Made by a program: the position numbers and the translations under genes | The notes under the pieces: generated by a model | What the model was told of the DNA's origin: nothing | The model's input: the letters and a program-made list of their open reading frames with translations, nothing else | Databases searched by the model: none | Shown here: piece by piece, positions 1 through 7,933 of the stretch | Position numbering within the stretch: position 1 is the first letter of the stretch | How the letters are laid out: each line of letters opens with the position of its first letter | NCBI GenBank assembly: GCA_902596165.1 | Contig: CACJSU010000003.1 | Span: 62,001 to 126,000 of the forward strand | Direction of reading: 5' to 3' | Origin: an uncultured SAR86 cluster bacterium | Lineage (GTDB): Bacteria; Pseudomonadota; Gammaproteobacteria; Magnimaribacterales; D2472 | DNA: 64,000 bases

Positions 1-88
1 TTACGTAGTGACTTCTTGAAAGAACGAGGGCTAATGACATACCAACGTAACCAGCACCAATGATTGAAATTTTTGTTGGTGTTTTCAT
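1..88 (-). CDS. Nucleotide-sugar dehydrogenase, N-terminal fragment (cut by window edge)
   Basis: Only the first 29 codons lie in the window, starting from the ATG at 88-86. They encode MKTPTKISIIGAGYVGMSLA and a few further residues. The GAGYVG Rossmann motif immediately after the start is typical of UDP-glucose/UDP-hexose 6-dehydrogenases, which oxidise UDP-sugars to uronic acids. It lies 61 bases downstream of the nucleotidyltransferase-cupin gene, on the same strand, so it may be the next gene of the same surface-sugar operon. Another NAD-dependent enzyme with this start cannot be excluded from so short a piece. Confidence 0.65.
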   Translation of the reverse strand, partial: MKTPTKISIIGAGYVGMSLALVLSRSHYV

Positions 89-149
89 ACTTTATTGTTG
101 ATACAAAAAATATATTATGAAAGCAATAATTTAGAGAAAATAAATAATT

Positions 150-962
150 TTATGACTCTCTTCCATAGTAATCTTCGTATCTCGTAATATCTGACTCCTC
201 TAATATCTCTCCGCATTGAACCTCTATAACGATCAGCTCTTCAGTATGCTCATTTGAAAGTCTATGAATTGAATGCAATGGAATGAAAACATATTCACCT
301 GAATTAACCAGAGAGATTTTTGAATCGATTTCAACTGTAGCTTGACCTCTAACTACAACCCAATGCTCAGATCTATGTTCGTGTTTTTGCAGGCTAAGTT
401 TTCCACCAGGATTAACATTAAGTTGTTTAACCTTAAATCCAAACTCGTCAATAAATGCAGAGTGCTTTCCCCATGGTGCAATAATTGTTTCTGTGCTAAT
501 GAGGTGATCTGTTTTAATATTTGAAGCATAATTTGTGATAAAGTTTTCAACCATCCATGAACTGCTGTTAATTTTTTCTATTCCACCAATTCCGTATATA
601 AATTCAACGCTTGGATTGTCAGAAAATTTCTTAAGCTCGGGAGTATTTTCTTTGCCTCTATCTCCACCATTTGCAAAAATAACTTTATTTGAAAACTTTA
701 AACATTCGTTTATTGCATCACATGCTGAATTATCCCTGTCATCGAATTCAATTACAGCATCTACAAAATTTAAATTCTCTATAATTGCTTTCCTTTCATT
801 AATTGGCATAAGCAAATATTTTTTCTTTCTTATCAACCATTCATCAGAATTTAAACCAACGATTAGATATTTAGAAGATTTTTTGGCTGCTTTGAAATAC
901 TCTATATGCCCTCTATGCAGGGGATCAAAGCCACCAGTAACTAAGCAGATTTCGTCTTTCAT
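150..962 (-). CDS. Fusion of a cytidylyltransferase-like domain with a ManC-type cupin
   Basis: The 270-residue protein has two parts. Residues 1 to about 135 are a nucleotidyltransferase of the RfaE-C/TagD kind, with GGFDPLHRGH carrying the HxGH nucleotide-binding motif (His16, His19) and a later GGD motif as in HldE. Residues about 160-270 are a complete cupin like the C-terminal isomerase domain of bifunctional mannose-6-phosphate isomerase/GDP-mannose pyrophosphorylase, including PWG, LSLQKHEHRSEHW and the ending RYEDYYGR. The family knowledge predicts activation of a sugar or polyol phosphate plus aldose-ketose isomerisation; the substrate is unknown. It follows a glycerophosphotransferase-like gene by 34 bases, and the transketolase upstream suggests a ketose or heptose phosphate. 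No frame break is seen between the domains, so this is a real fusion. Confidence 0.72.
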   Translation of the reverse strand: MKDEICLVTGGFDPLHRGHIEYFKAAKKSSKYLIVGLNSDEWLIRKKKYLLMPINERKAIIENLNFVDAVIEFDDRDNSACDAINECLKFSNKVIFANGGDRGKENTPELKKFSDNPSVEFIYGIGGIEKINSSSWMVENFITNYASNIKTDHLISTETIIAPWGKHSAFIDEFGFKVKQLNVNPGGKLSLQKHEHRSEHWVVVRGQATVEIDSKISLVNSGEYVFIPLHSIHRLSNEHTEELIVIEVQCGEILEESDITRYEDYYGRES

Positions 963-996
963 TGAAATATTATACTGTTAAAAAATTTTACAGTAA

Positions 997-2382
997 CTAA
1001 AGAATGTCCTCACACATTTTTAATAAGCGATCCTGATATGACAAATGGTCTTGATAATAAAAATAGTTGCGTTGTTCATCGATAAGTTGAGGGTTTAAAG
1101 CGTCTTTAGAATCCAATAACTCAATTAAGCATTCTTCAAGATCATCTAAATTCGAGCAAAGTGTGACTGCATCCATTTCATCTATTCCTTCAAAATGAGT
1201 ATAGTTTTCGTAAACATTATGCATGCTTGTAAAATGTTTTGTATCATCGTGAATTAATCCGAGAAACCTTTTATGAAAAATCAATGCTTCTATCATCATT
1301 GAAGTAAGCCCTCCAATCACAAATTCCGCATTACTAATGAGAGATGGATAATATGATAATGACGGCTGAAGAGATACATCTCGTTTTCCTGATTTATATG
1401 CATCTTCTAATTGCAAGTCAACCACTACATGTTTTAAGTTTTCTAATTCAAATATTTCATCTGTCTGGCGCCATGGATGGGGCCTATATACAATTTTGAT
1501 GCCATGAAGCTTTAAATTTTTTTCAATAATTTCGTTCAATCGAATTAAAACACTTGGTTCATCAAAAACAAGTGCGGTTCCTACAAAGAGAATATACTTA
1601 TAAGTATATGGAGAGTTTAATTGTGAATCTCTTAGAGAAAAATATTCGTCATATCTTGGGGTCCCAAGAAGAAATACTTTTTCATCTTGAAATCCTTGAA
1701 TATTTTTTGCATGCTCTTTGCTTTGAAGGCCCCAAACTCCTATAAAAGATGGTAACTCCCAAAAAATAGACTTGCTTGAAAGATTATCCCAATTATCAAT
1801 TAAAAATCCTATAGGAATATCCTTATCTTTACAGATTTTAATTAGATCTGTTCCTTCTGGATCATGAGCCGAAGAGGGAAACAAAACTAAATCAGGAGTT
1901 AGCTTCTCAATCTTTTGATGAAGTGGCTTATTAATTCCCATAATCATATTTAAAATAAATAAGTAAATCGGCAGAATTAATGAATTAGCTATAAAAATAT
2001 TTCTTAAAAATAAATATGAATATCTAATTAATCTCCAAATAGATTTTAAAAATCTTAATAAAATTGGGACTTTTGATCCGAAATGCAAATCTAAGCCCTG
2101 CACTCTTTTAATACGGAATCTAAATGTTTTTGATTTTGATCGATAGTGCCACATGAATAAATCAAAAAGCTTGTAATAAACTTTCTGCCTGAAAATAGAA
2201 ACTGGATAACTGAAATGCTCTATTTGCTCAATTTCCTCAACAGATTTAATTTCATTTGATATTAAAAAACTAAGTGAAAATTTCTTTTTTAATGCATCAA
2301 GCGCGGAAGTAGTAAGATAATTTCTAATGTAGATATCATTAGTTATTACAAATAAAATTTTCTTTTTATCTTTTGTATTCAT
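997..2382 (-). CDS. Surface-glycan transferase, CDP-glycerol glycerophosphotransferase-like
   Basis: A 461-residue cytosolic or membrane-associated GT-B-like protein. The middle part has VLFPSSAHDPEGTDLIK, IGFLIDNWDNLSSK and VFLLGTPRYDEYF, and the C-terminal half has YRPHPWR and a FVIGGLTSMMIEAL segment. This pattern is seen in proteins related to CDP-glycerol:polyglycerophosphate glycerophosphotransferases and capsule polysaccharide synthesis proteins. A basic hydrophobic stretch around residues 105-150 could attach it to the membrane. It sits between the transketolase (17 bases upstream) and the nucleotidyltransferase-cupin (34 bases downstream), so it may use the product that those enzymes make and activate. 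The exact donor and acceptor cannot be read from the sequence. Confidence 0.55.
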   Translation of the reverse strand: MNTKDKKKILFVITNDIYIRNYLTTSALDALKKKFSLSFLISNEIKSVEEIEQIEHFSYPVSIFRQKVYYKLFDLFMWHYRSKSKTFRFRIKRVQGLDLHFGSKVPILLRFLKSIWRLIRYSYLFLRNIFIANSLILPIYLFILNMIMGINKPLHQKIEKLTPDLVLFPSSAHDPEGTDLIKICKDKDIPIGFLIDNWDNLSSKSIFWELPSFIGVWGLQSKEHAKNIQGFQDEKVFLLGTPRYDEYFSLRDSQLNSPYTYKYILFVGTALVFDEPSVLIRLNEIIEKNLKLHGIKIVYRPHPWRQTDEIFELENLKHVVVDLQLEDAYKSGKRDVSLQPSLSYYPSLISNAEFVIGGLTSMMIEALIFHKRFLGLIHDDTKHFTSMHNVYENYTHFEGIDEMDAVTLCSNLDDLEECLIELLDSKDALNPQLIDEQRNYFYYQDHLSYQDRLLKMCEDIL

Positions 2383-2399
2383 TAAAAGAAAGATAAATG

Positions 2400-4340
2400 T
2401 TATTCACTATATAATAGATTTAATCTATCAAATATTGCCTTCACACTCAGATTATGTGCTTCTAATACCTCATCATTTGTACCGCACTCTGGAATTTTAT
2501 CAACTGCTATCCTTGAAAATGACATATCTTTAATATGATTTCTAGAAATAATTTCACTAATTCTTGCGCCTTGACCACCCTCATAAAAATGATTATCTAA
2601 TGCTATCAAATAAGAACATGAATTAATTTCTTCTAGAAACCATTCTTCATCTATATTATTGAGCCATGGTAAATTTATTACCTTAACCTCTATGTTGTTT
2701 TTCTCTTCAAATAGTTGGGCAGCTTGGAATGCAGATTCAACCATTATTGGGCCATATGCTGTAATGATCATTTTTTCACCCTTTGTTAGACTAACGCCCT
2801 TTCCAGGCTGCGCAATGTAATTAGTCGGTAATTTAAATGAAATTCTCCACGGAACGCTTGTAAGACGAATATAAGAACTTGCAGACGACTCTTCAATGCA
2901 CCAATCTAAAAGCATGCCAACTTCCTTTTCGCATGAGGGTTCCATTAATGTCATACCAGGCATTCCTCCCAAAGAAGATATATCTCTTACTGATTGATGA
3001 GAATGGCCGGGTCCTCCAGGTAGAACTCCTGCCAATGAACCGACATAAATAATTTTTGTATATTCAGTAGAATTATTATAGATTTGCTCATTAGCTCGGG
3101 TTGACAAAAAACATGCAAATGAATGGACTATGGGTATCAAGCCCTTAATTGCCATTCCTCCTGCTTGAGAAACCATATCTTGCTCAGCTATTCCACATTC
3201 TATGAACTGTTCTGGGAATTTTTCTTTTATTGGAGCTATGCCGGTATCTTTTATTAAATCTGCATCAAGTACGGCAATATTTTTGTTTAAAGAAACGTTC
3301 CTTAAAAGAGAATCTGAATACGCAGATATAAGATGTTGATTAGCTTCATTAGAATTGATATTTGGTTGCTCTATTCGTTCAAGGGAAAGTTCAGTCTCTT
3401 TAAGATCTTTTAATAATTTATTTGAATTTGTAATTAACTCCTGAACTGCCAAATGGTATAAATCTGAAGAAGGGGCTCCGCTATGAAATTTATAAAATTC
3501 TGTATCAGAGTCCTCAGATGTATGCTCCATAAAAGAGACACCCTTGCCTTTAACAGTATCTGCAATTATTACTTTAGGTTTCATAATATTATTTTCAAGG
3601 GATTGTAAGACGCTAGAAAACTCTTGAATATTATTACCATCACAACGTGAAACATGCCATCCAAAAGACTTTAATTTGCCCTCTAAATCACCTAAATCAC
3701 TTACATTAGAAACAAAAGTATCAGATTGCAGTTTATTATGATCAATGATTACTATTAACTCATTAATATTATTATTTGCAGCTGAAATAAGGGATTCCCA
3801 GAACTGACCCTCTTGCAATTCACCATCTCCAGTTAATACAAATACATTGCTTTTAATACCCTTGCTTCTATTTGCAAAAATCATACCTTTTGCCTTAGAT
3901 ATTCCCATCCCTAAGGATCCTGTATTAGTAACAACTCCAGAAATAGAAACATCAGGGTGACCTGGAAGACCTCCAATGCGTCTAAGCTGGTGTAAAAGTT
4001 CAAAATCTAACTCTCCTATGCCAATCAATGAAGAATAAATTGCTGGAGCATCATGGCCTTTGGAAGAAAAAAACAAGTATTCTTCCTCAGATTGTATCTC
4101 TTTTGCTATTAATAACTTATTGAGATGAATCCAAGAGATGATGTCCATGCTTGAAAAAGAGCTGCCAATATGACCTGAACCTGCTTTTGCAATCATATAC
4201 AAAGTATTGATTCTGCATAATGATGCATATACTTTAGTCTTATCTATGGGATTTAAATCAGATTCAAGAATCCTTACAAATTCATCACGAGAAACATAAT
4301 ACATCTCTCCAACTACTGCTTTTCCTATTAGATCGCCCAT
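2400..4340 (-). CDS. Transketolase, single-chain, in a sugar-biosynthesis operon
   Basis: At 646 residues this is a full-length transketolase-fold protein. It has an N-terminal thiamine diphosphate domain with GSGHIGSS (His57) and GDGELQEGQFWE (from residue 171, ending in the IIDHN segment of the GDG-N motif), then a pyrimidine-binding domain with ECGIAEQDM, and a C-terminal domain. Transketolases move two-carbon ketol units between sugar phosphates. In other glycan loci such enzymes often appear as two half-genes; here they are joined. It has about ten extra N-terminal residues before the usual fold. It lies 9 bases after the CMP-sugar synthetase in the NeuB operon, which suggests a dedicated role in making an unusual keto sugar precursor rather than central metabolism; that is inference. 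Confidence 0.85.
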   Translation of the reverse strand: MGDLIGKAVVGEMYYVSRDEFVRILESDLNPIDKTKVYASLCRINTLYMIAKAGSGHIGSSFSSMDIISWIHLNKLLIAKEIQSEEEYLFFSSKGHDAPAIYSSLIGIGELDFELLHQLRRIGGLPGHPDVSISGVVTNTGSLGMGISKAKGMIFANRSKGIKSNVFVLTGDGELQEGQFWESLISAANNNINELIVIIDHNKLQSDTFVSNVSDLGDLEGKLKSFGWHVSRCDGNNIQEFSSVLQSLENNIMKPKVIIADTVKGKGVSFMEHTSEDSDTEFYKFHSGAPSSDLYHLAVQELITNSNKLLKDLKETELSLERIEQPNINSNEANQHLISAYSDSLLRNVSLNKNIAVLDADLIKDTGIAPIKEKFPEQFIECGIAEQDMVSQAGGMAIKGLIPIVHSFACFLSTRANEQIYNNSTEYTKIIYVGSLAGVLPGGPGHSHQSVRDISSLGGMPGMTLMEPSCEKEVGMLLDWCIEESSASSYIRLTSVPWRISFKLPTNYIAQPGKGVSLTKGEKMIITAYGPIMVESAFQAAQLFEEKNNIEVKVINLPWLNNIDEEWFLEEINSCSYLIALDNHFYEGGQGARISEIISRNHIKDMSFSRIAVDKIPECGTNDEVLEAHNLSVKAIFDRLNLLYSE

Positions 4341-4349
4341 TTTGACTCC

Positions 4350-5108
4350 TTAGCTAATTTTATAAGCTGGCTTTTTAATTTCTAGAAGAATATTAGGATT
4401 CTCTTTTATAAGATCTCTTGCGAAATGTAGATCTCTAGGATGATTAATATCAAACCCTTCATAACCTGAACTAATAAAAGGTATGATATTTTTTCCAGAA
4501 ATATTTTTTTCTTCTTTCACAACTCTTATCCAAGCTATTTCTAGGCTAGCATTCTGAACATAAATTTCTGGCAATGCTTCATATTGATTACTGTGCCAAG
4601 GAACGCCATTTAAGGTTTTCTGCATAATAGGAGTCATGAATTTTTCATTAACTTCCCACATTTTACCCGGATGTTGAGAGCATTTTTCTACAGCTCTAAG
4701 AGAATCTGCATCTGAATTCTCAAAAAATAATTTAAAAGCTGATTGGATAGTTTTCTTTGTTCTAAAAGGACTAGTTGGTCTTAAGATGCTAAATATATCA
4801 AATACTTTATTATCTTTTTCAAGTTCAAAAATTGTTGAAGTTACCCAGTCAATATCTGGAGAAGAATCTCCCGAAATTTTTTTTGACCTTAAAAAGGGAA
4901 CTTTTGCACCATAATATTCTGCAATTTCTGCATACTCAGGACTGTCTGTTGAACAAATTACTTCATCAAAAAAACCTGATTGAATTGCGACATTAATTGA
5001 ATAAGCAAGCATTGGATGTTTTCCAAGCAAAGTAACATTTTTATTAGGAATTCTTTTAGAACCAGACCGAGCAGGGATAATTGCAAGTGTCTTTGGTTTA
5101 GTTTTCAT
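4350..5108 (-). CDS. CMP-nonulosonate (acylneuraminate-type) cytidylyltransferase, first copy
   Basis: The 252-residue protein starts with LAIIPARSGSKRIPNKN, the CTP-binding motif of the NeuA/KdsB-like family, and continues with VICSTDSPEYAEIAEYYGA and LRPTSPFRTKKTI. The family couples CTP to a 3-deoxy-2-ulosonic acid to give the CMP-sugar used by sialyltransferase-like enzymes. It is co-oriented with a NeuB synthase, KdsC-like phosphatase, SDR and aldehyde dehydrogenase just upstream, so it should activate that pathway's product. A second, distinct NeuA homologue lies at 30405-31106, implying that two different CMP-sugars are made. Confidence 0.82.
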   Translation of the reverse strand: MKTKPKTLAIIPARSGSKRIPNKNVTLLGKHPMLAYSINVAIQSGFFDEVICSTDSPEYAEIAEYYGAKVPFLRSKKISGDSSPDIDWVTSTIFELEKDNKVFDIFSILRPTSPFRTKKTIQSAFKLFFENSDADSLRAVEKCSQHPGKMWEVNEKFMTPIMQKTLNGVPWHSNQYEALPEIYVQNASLEIAWIRVVKEEKNISGKNIIPFISSGYEGFDINHPRDLHFARDLIKENPNILLEIKKPAYKIS

Positions 5109-5151
5109 ATTAATGCAGCAATATATTTCTAATAAATTTTACAGCTATTTT

Positions 5152-6615
5152 TTAAATTAAATCTGGTCTATTCAAAATAGAAATGTTTTTTAACTCTGAA
5201 TATACATCTAGCGCTTCTAAACCAGGCTCTCTTGTTCCATTTCCTGATAGACCAAAACCACCAAATGGCATATGTGGCTCACTTCCATATGTACCAAAAT
5301 TAATGTTTGCGAGCCCAGCCTTAACTTTTTTTGCAAACCATAGTCCTCTATCAATATTTTTGGTATGAATTGCTGCGGTAAGTCCATAATCAGTTTTATT
5401 TGCTATCTCTATGGCTTGAGATAGATCATCAGCTTTTGAAATTGAAGTAACTGGACCAAAAATTTCAATATTGTTAATTAGTGAATTTGAATCAGCGCAT
5501 TCAAAAATAGTTGGCTCAATATAAAATCCATTTTTTAACTCCTTAGTTTCAGGAATGCCGCCCCCACATAGCAAAGTTTCAGTCAATTTTGCTTGATTAA
5601 TTATTTCAATAATCTTTTCTTGTTGGGCTTTATTTATAACTGGCCCAAGGTCTGAACCCTCGTGGATACCAAGTTTTAATGACTTAGCTTTTGCGATAAA
5701 GAGTTCCTTGAATTCTTCATATATATTCTCAAAAACAATTATTCTACTGCCTGAGGCACATCTTTGACCTGCATTGCTAAATGCAGAAAGCGATGCCCAA
5801 TGCACAGCTCTTTCAATATCAGCATCATCACAAACGATAAAAGGATTTTTCCCACCAAGTTCAAGCGACACTCTTGCTAATCTGCTTGCTGCCTCAACAG
5901 CAATTAATTGGCCAACATGTGTGGACCCAGTAAAACTTATGACATTAATTTGTGGATTAGCAACTAACGCTGCTCCAGAAATTTCTCCTTTGCCATGGAT
6001 AACATTTAAGATACCGTCTGGCAAACCAGCTTTTTTAGTTAATTTTGCAAATAAATTAGCTGTATTTGGGGCATCCTCAGATGATTTAAGTATTACGGTA
6101 TTTCCACAAATTAATGCAGGAAAAACTTTCCAAGCAATATTTGCAATTGGGGTATTTGCTGGAACGATAAGAGCTGCAACCCCATGTGGCTCTCTAACAG
6201 TATGACTAGTCTTTCCATCCATTCCAGAGTTTAATGATTGGCCAAAAAGCCTCATTCCCTCACCTGCAAAATATTCCCCTTGCAAAATTGCTCCTTGAAC
6301 TTCACCGCTGGCATCAGAAATAGATTTTCCTGTTTCTAGGGCAACAGTTTCTGTTAGTTCAGATAAGTTATTTTTCATTTGAGCGACAATAGCCCCAAGA
6401 AACTGACCACGTTTAATTGGATTTAATGATGACCATGAAGAAAATGATCTAAAGGCTAGTTTTACAGTATTATCCACAGCTTCTTGGGTTGAGTTGCAAA
6501 AGATAGATAACAGCTTTCCATTGTGTGGATTATATTTCTCAATCCAATCTTCTTGAGGGATAAAAACCTCCTGACCATTTATCCAGTTACCTATTTTTAA
6601 AATTTGCTTATTCAT
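5152..6615 (-). CDS. NAD(P)-dependent aldehyde dehydrogenase in the NeuB operon
   Basis: About 487 residues when started at the ATG at 6615, which lies 5 bases after the SDR stop; the longer frame to 6642 would overlap the SDR gene by 23 bases and adds nine residues without family similarity. Family motifs are present: the LELGGKNPF catalytic Glu (about residue 252), NAGQRCASG with the nucleophile Cys (about 286), FTGSTHVG for NAD(P) binding and the C-terminal MPFGGFGLSGNG. It oxidises an aldehyde to a carboxylic acid. Its place between an SDR and a CMP-sugar synthetase suggests it acts on a sugar or side-chain aldehyde in glycan precursor synthesis; the substrate is not identifiable. Confidence 0.85.
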   Translation of the reverse strand: MNKQILKIGNWINGQEVFIPQEDWIEKYNPHNGKLLSIFCNSTQEAVDNTVKLAFRSFSSWSSLNPIKRGQFLGAIVAQMKNNLSELTETVALETGKSISDASGEVQGAILQGEYFAGEGMRLFGQSLNSGMDGKTSHTVREPHGVAALIVPANTPIANIAWKVFPALICGNTVILKSSEDAPNTANLFAKLTKKAGLPDGILNVIHGKGEISGAALVANPQINVISFTGSTHVGQLIAVEAASRLARVSLELGGKNPFIVCDDADIERAVHWASLSAFSNAGQRCASGSRIIVFENIYEEFKELFIAKAKSLKLGIHEGSDLGPVINKAQQEKIIEIINQAKLTETLLCGGGIPETKELKNGFYIEPTIFECADSNSLINNIEIFGPVTSISKADDLSQAIEIANKTDYGLTAAIHTKNIDRGLWFAKKVKAGLANINFGTYGSEPHMPFGGFGLSGNGTREPGLEALDVYSELKNISILNRPDLI

Positions 6616-6619
6616 AATT

Positions 6620-7423
6620 TTAAATAGCTGTCCATCCACCATCTATAACAAGATTAGAGCCAGTCATATAACTTGAAGCTGAACTAGATAAAAAAAGAAT
6701 TGCTCCATTATACTCATCTAAATTTGCCATTCTTCCAATAGGAATTCTTTTACAATAGGCATCAAGAAATCTTTGATCTTGATCATCTAAAACGCCTGCT
6801 AATGTCAAAGTATTAACTCTTACTCCTTGCTTTGCCCAATATGTTGCAAGATATCTCGTAAGATTATAAATACCTGATTTAGAAGCAGAATAAGAGATAG
6901 GTTTATAAAATTCATTGCCTTCATCTCTTAAGTATTGGTATAAGGATTGATCTGGAGAGACGGAACCATATATAGAGGAAACATTGATAATTGAGCCCTG
7001 GCTATGTCTAGCCATTTCTGACCCATAAACCTGACATGTTAAAAAAATACCTTTTAAATTAACTGATAAAACTTTATCCCATGAACTTTCAGGATAATTT
7101 TCAAATGAACCAGTATCTTCGGGAGGTGCTGATGGGGGTGAATCTAGAGCAGCATTATTAATAAGAACATTTGGGTATCCAAACGATTCGATAGTTTTCT
7201 TAAGAGAGTCAGTAATAGATTCTTTAGAGGTTATGTCAGTACTGCAGAAAATGAAAGAGTTTGGATATTTTTTTTCAAGATAAGAAATATTTTCTGAAAC
7301 TGATATATCAAGGCATACTACCTTTGCATTTGCCTTGAGTAACATTTGAGCATACTCTCCGCCTAAGGCTCCTGATGCACCAGTAATAACTACAACTTTT
7401 TCACTTACATCAAAAAAATCCAT
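6620..7423 (-). CDS. Short-chain dehydrogenase/reductase (classical SDR) in the NeuB operon
   Basis: The 267-residue protein is a classical SDR: VVVITGASGALGG for the cofactor, INVSSIYG carrying the catalytic Ser, YSASKSG carrying the Tyr-Lys pair, and a C-terminal GSNLVIDGGWTAI ending. It probably reduces or oxidises a sugar carbonyl with NAD(P)H. The stop of the upstream phosphatase directly abuts its start, and it is followed by the aldehyde dehydrogenase, so the three are almost surely cotranscribed. SDRs of this type occur in nonulosonate clusters, where several have no assigned reaction. An insertion containing SPDQSLYQYL sits between the Ser and the Tyr motif and may shape the substrate pocket. 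Confidence 0.83.
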   Translation of the reverse strand: MDFFDVSEKVVVITGASGALGGEYAQMLLKANAKVVCLDISVSENISYLEKKYPNSFIFCSTDITSKESITDSLKKTIESFGYPNVLINNAALDSPPSAPPEDTGSFENYPESSWDKVLSVNLKGIFLTCQVYGSEMARHSQGSIINVSSIYGSVSPDQSLYQYLRDEGNEFYKPISYSASKSGIYNLTRYLATYWAKQGVRVNTLTLAGVLDDQDQRFLDAYCKRIPIGRMANLDEYNGAILFLSSSASSYMTGSNLVIDGGWTAI

Positions 7424-7924
7424 TTAATCAGCATCCATGTCTTCGTGTGCATGCAAAATCATGTCACAAATTTCTCTTACAGCTCCCTCACCACCTTTTT
7501 TAGTAGTTTTATTAATAATATATTTATCTATTTCTGGAAATGAATCTGCAACTCCTATTGGATATCTTACACTTTTAAAAGCTGAAATATCGTTAATGTC
7601 ATTACCTATGAACATAGATTGATTAGGCAGAAGGTTTAATTCTTTGCAAATTTCTTTTATTGCCAAACCCTTATCAGATATACCTTGCATTACTGGAATA
7701 TTAAGTTTTTTAGCTCTCTGTGATACAACCGGATTTTTTTCTGTGGATATAATGTATATCTTAATACCAGTTTTTTTAAGGCGCTCAATTCCAATGCCGT
7801 CGGACCTGAAACATCTTACTGATTCAATGCCATTTTGATCAACATAAACAAAATTATTTGTGAAAACACCATCAAAATCAAAACAAACTAGCTTAATTTT
7901 TTTAAGCTCATCTATTGGAATCAT
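7424..7924 (-). CDS. KdsC/YrbI-like HAD phosphatase
   Basis: A 166-residue cap-less HAD protein of the KDO-8-phosphate phosphatase type. FDFDGVFTNN holds the nucleophile aspartates (Asp16, Asp18), IYIISTEKN the second motif, and FIGNDINDISAF the metal-binding acidic motif. The family removes phosphate from 2-keto-3-deoxy sugar acids such as KDO-8-P or KDN-9-P. Directly downstream of neuB (9-base gap) and abutting the SDR, it implies that this NeuB makes a phosphorylated product, as in the KDN-type route. That separates this pathway from the second NeuB cluster, which has no phosphatase. Confidence 0.83.
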   Translation of the reverse strand: MIPIDELKKIKLVCFDFDGVFTNNFVYVDQNGIESVRCFRSDGIGIERLKKTGIKIYIISTEKNPVVSQRAKKLNIPVMQGISDKGLAIKEICKELNLLPNQSMFIGNDINDISAFKSVRYPIGVADSFPEIDKYIINKTTKKGGEGAVREICDMILHAHEDMDAD

Positions 7925-7933
7925 ATTTTTCTG

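Noticed and set aside
535-981. Plus-strand ORF of 148 codons
   Set aside because: It lies opposite the nucleotidyltransferase-cupin gene, has no ribosome binding site or recognisable motif, and is explained as a shadow frame.
5774-6205. Plus-strand ORF of 143 codons opposite the aldehyde dehydrogenase
   Set aside because: Antisense to conserved motifs of a clear aldehyde dehydrogenase; amino acid content is low-complexity and no family is visible.
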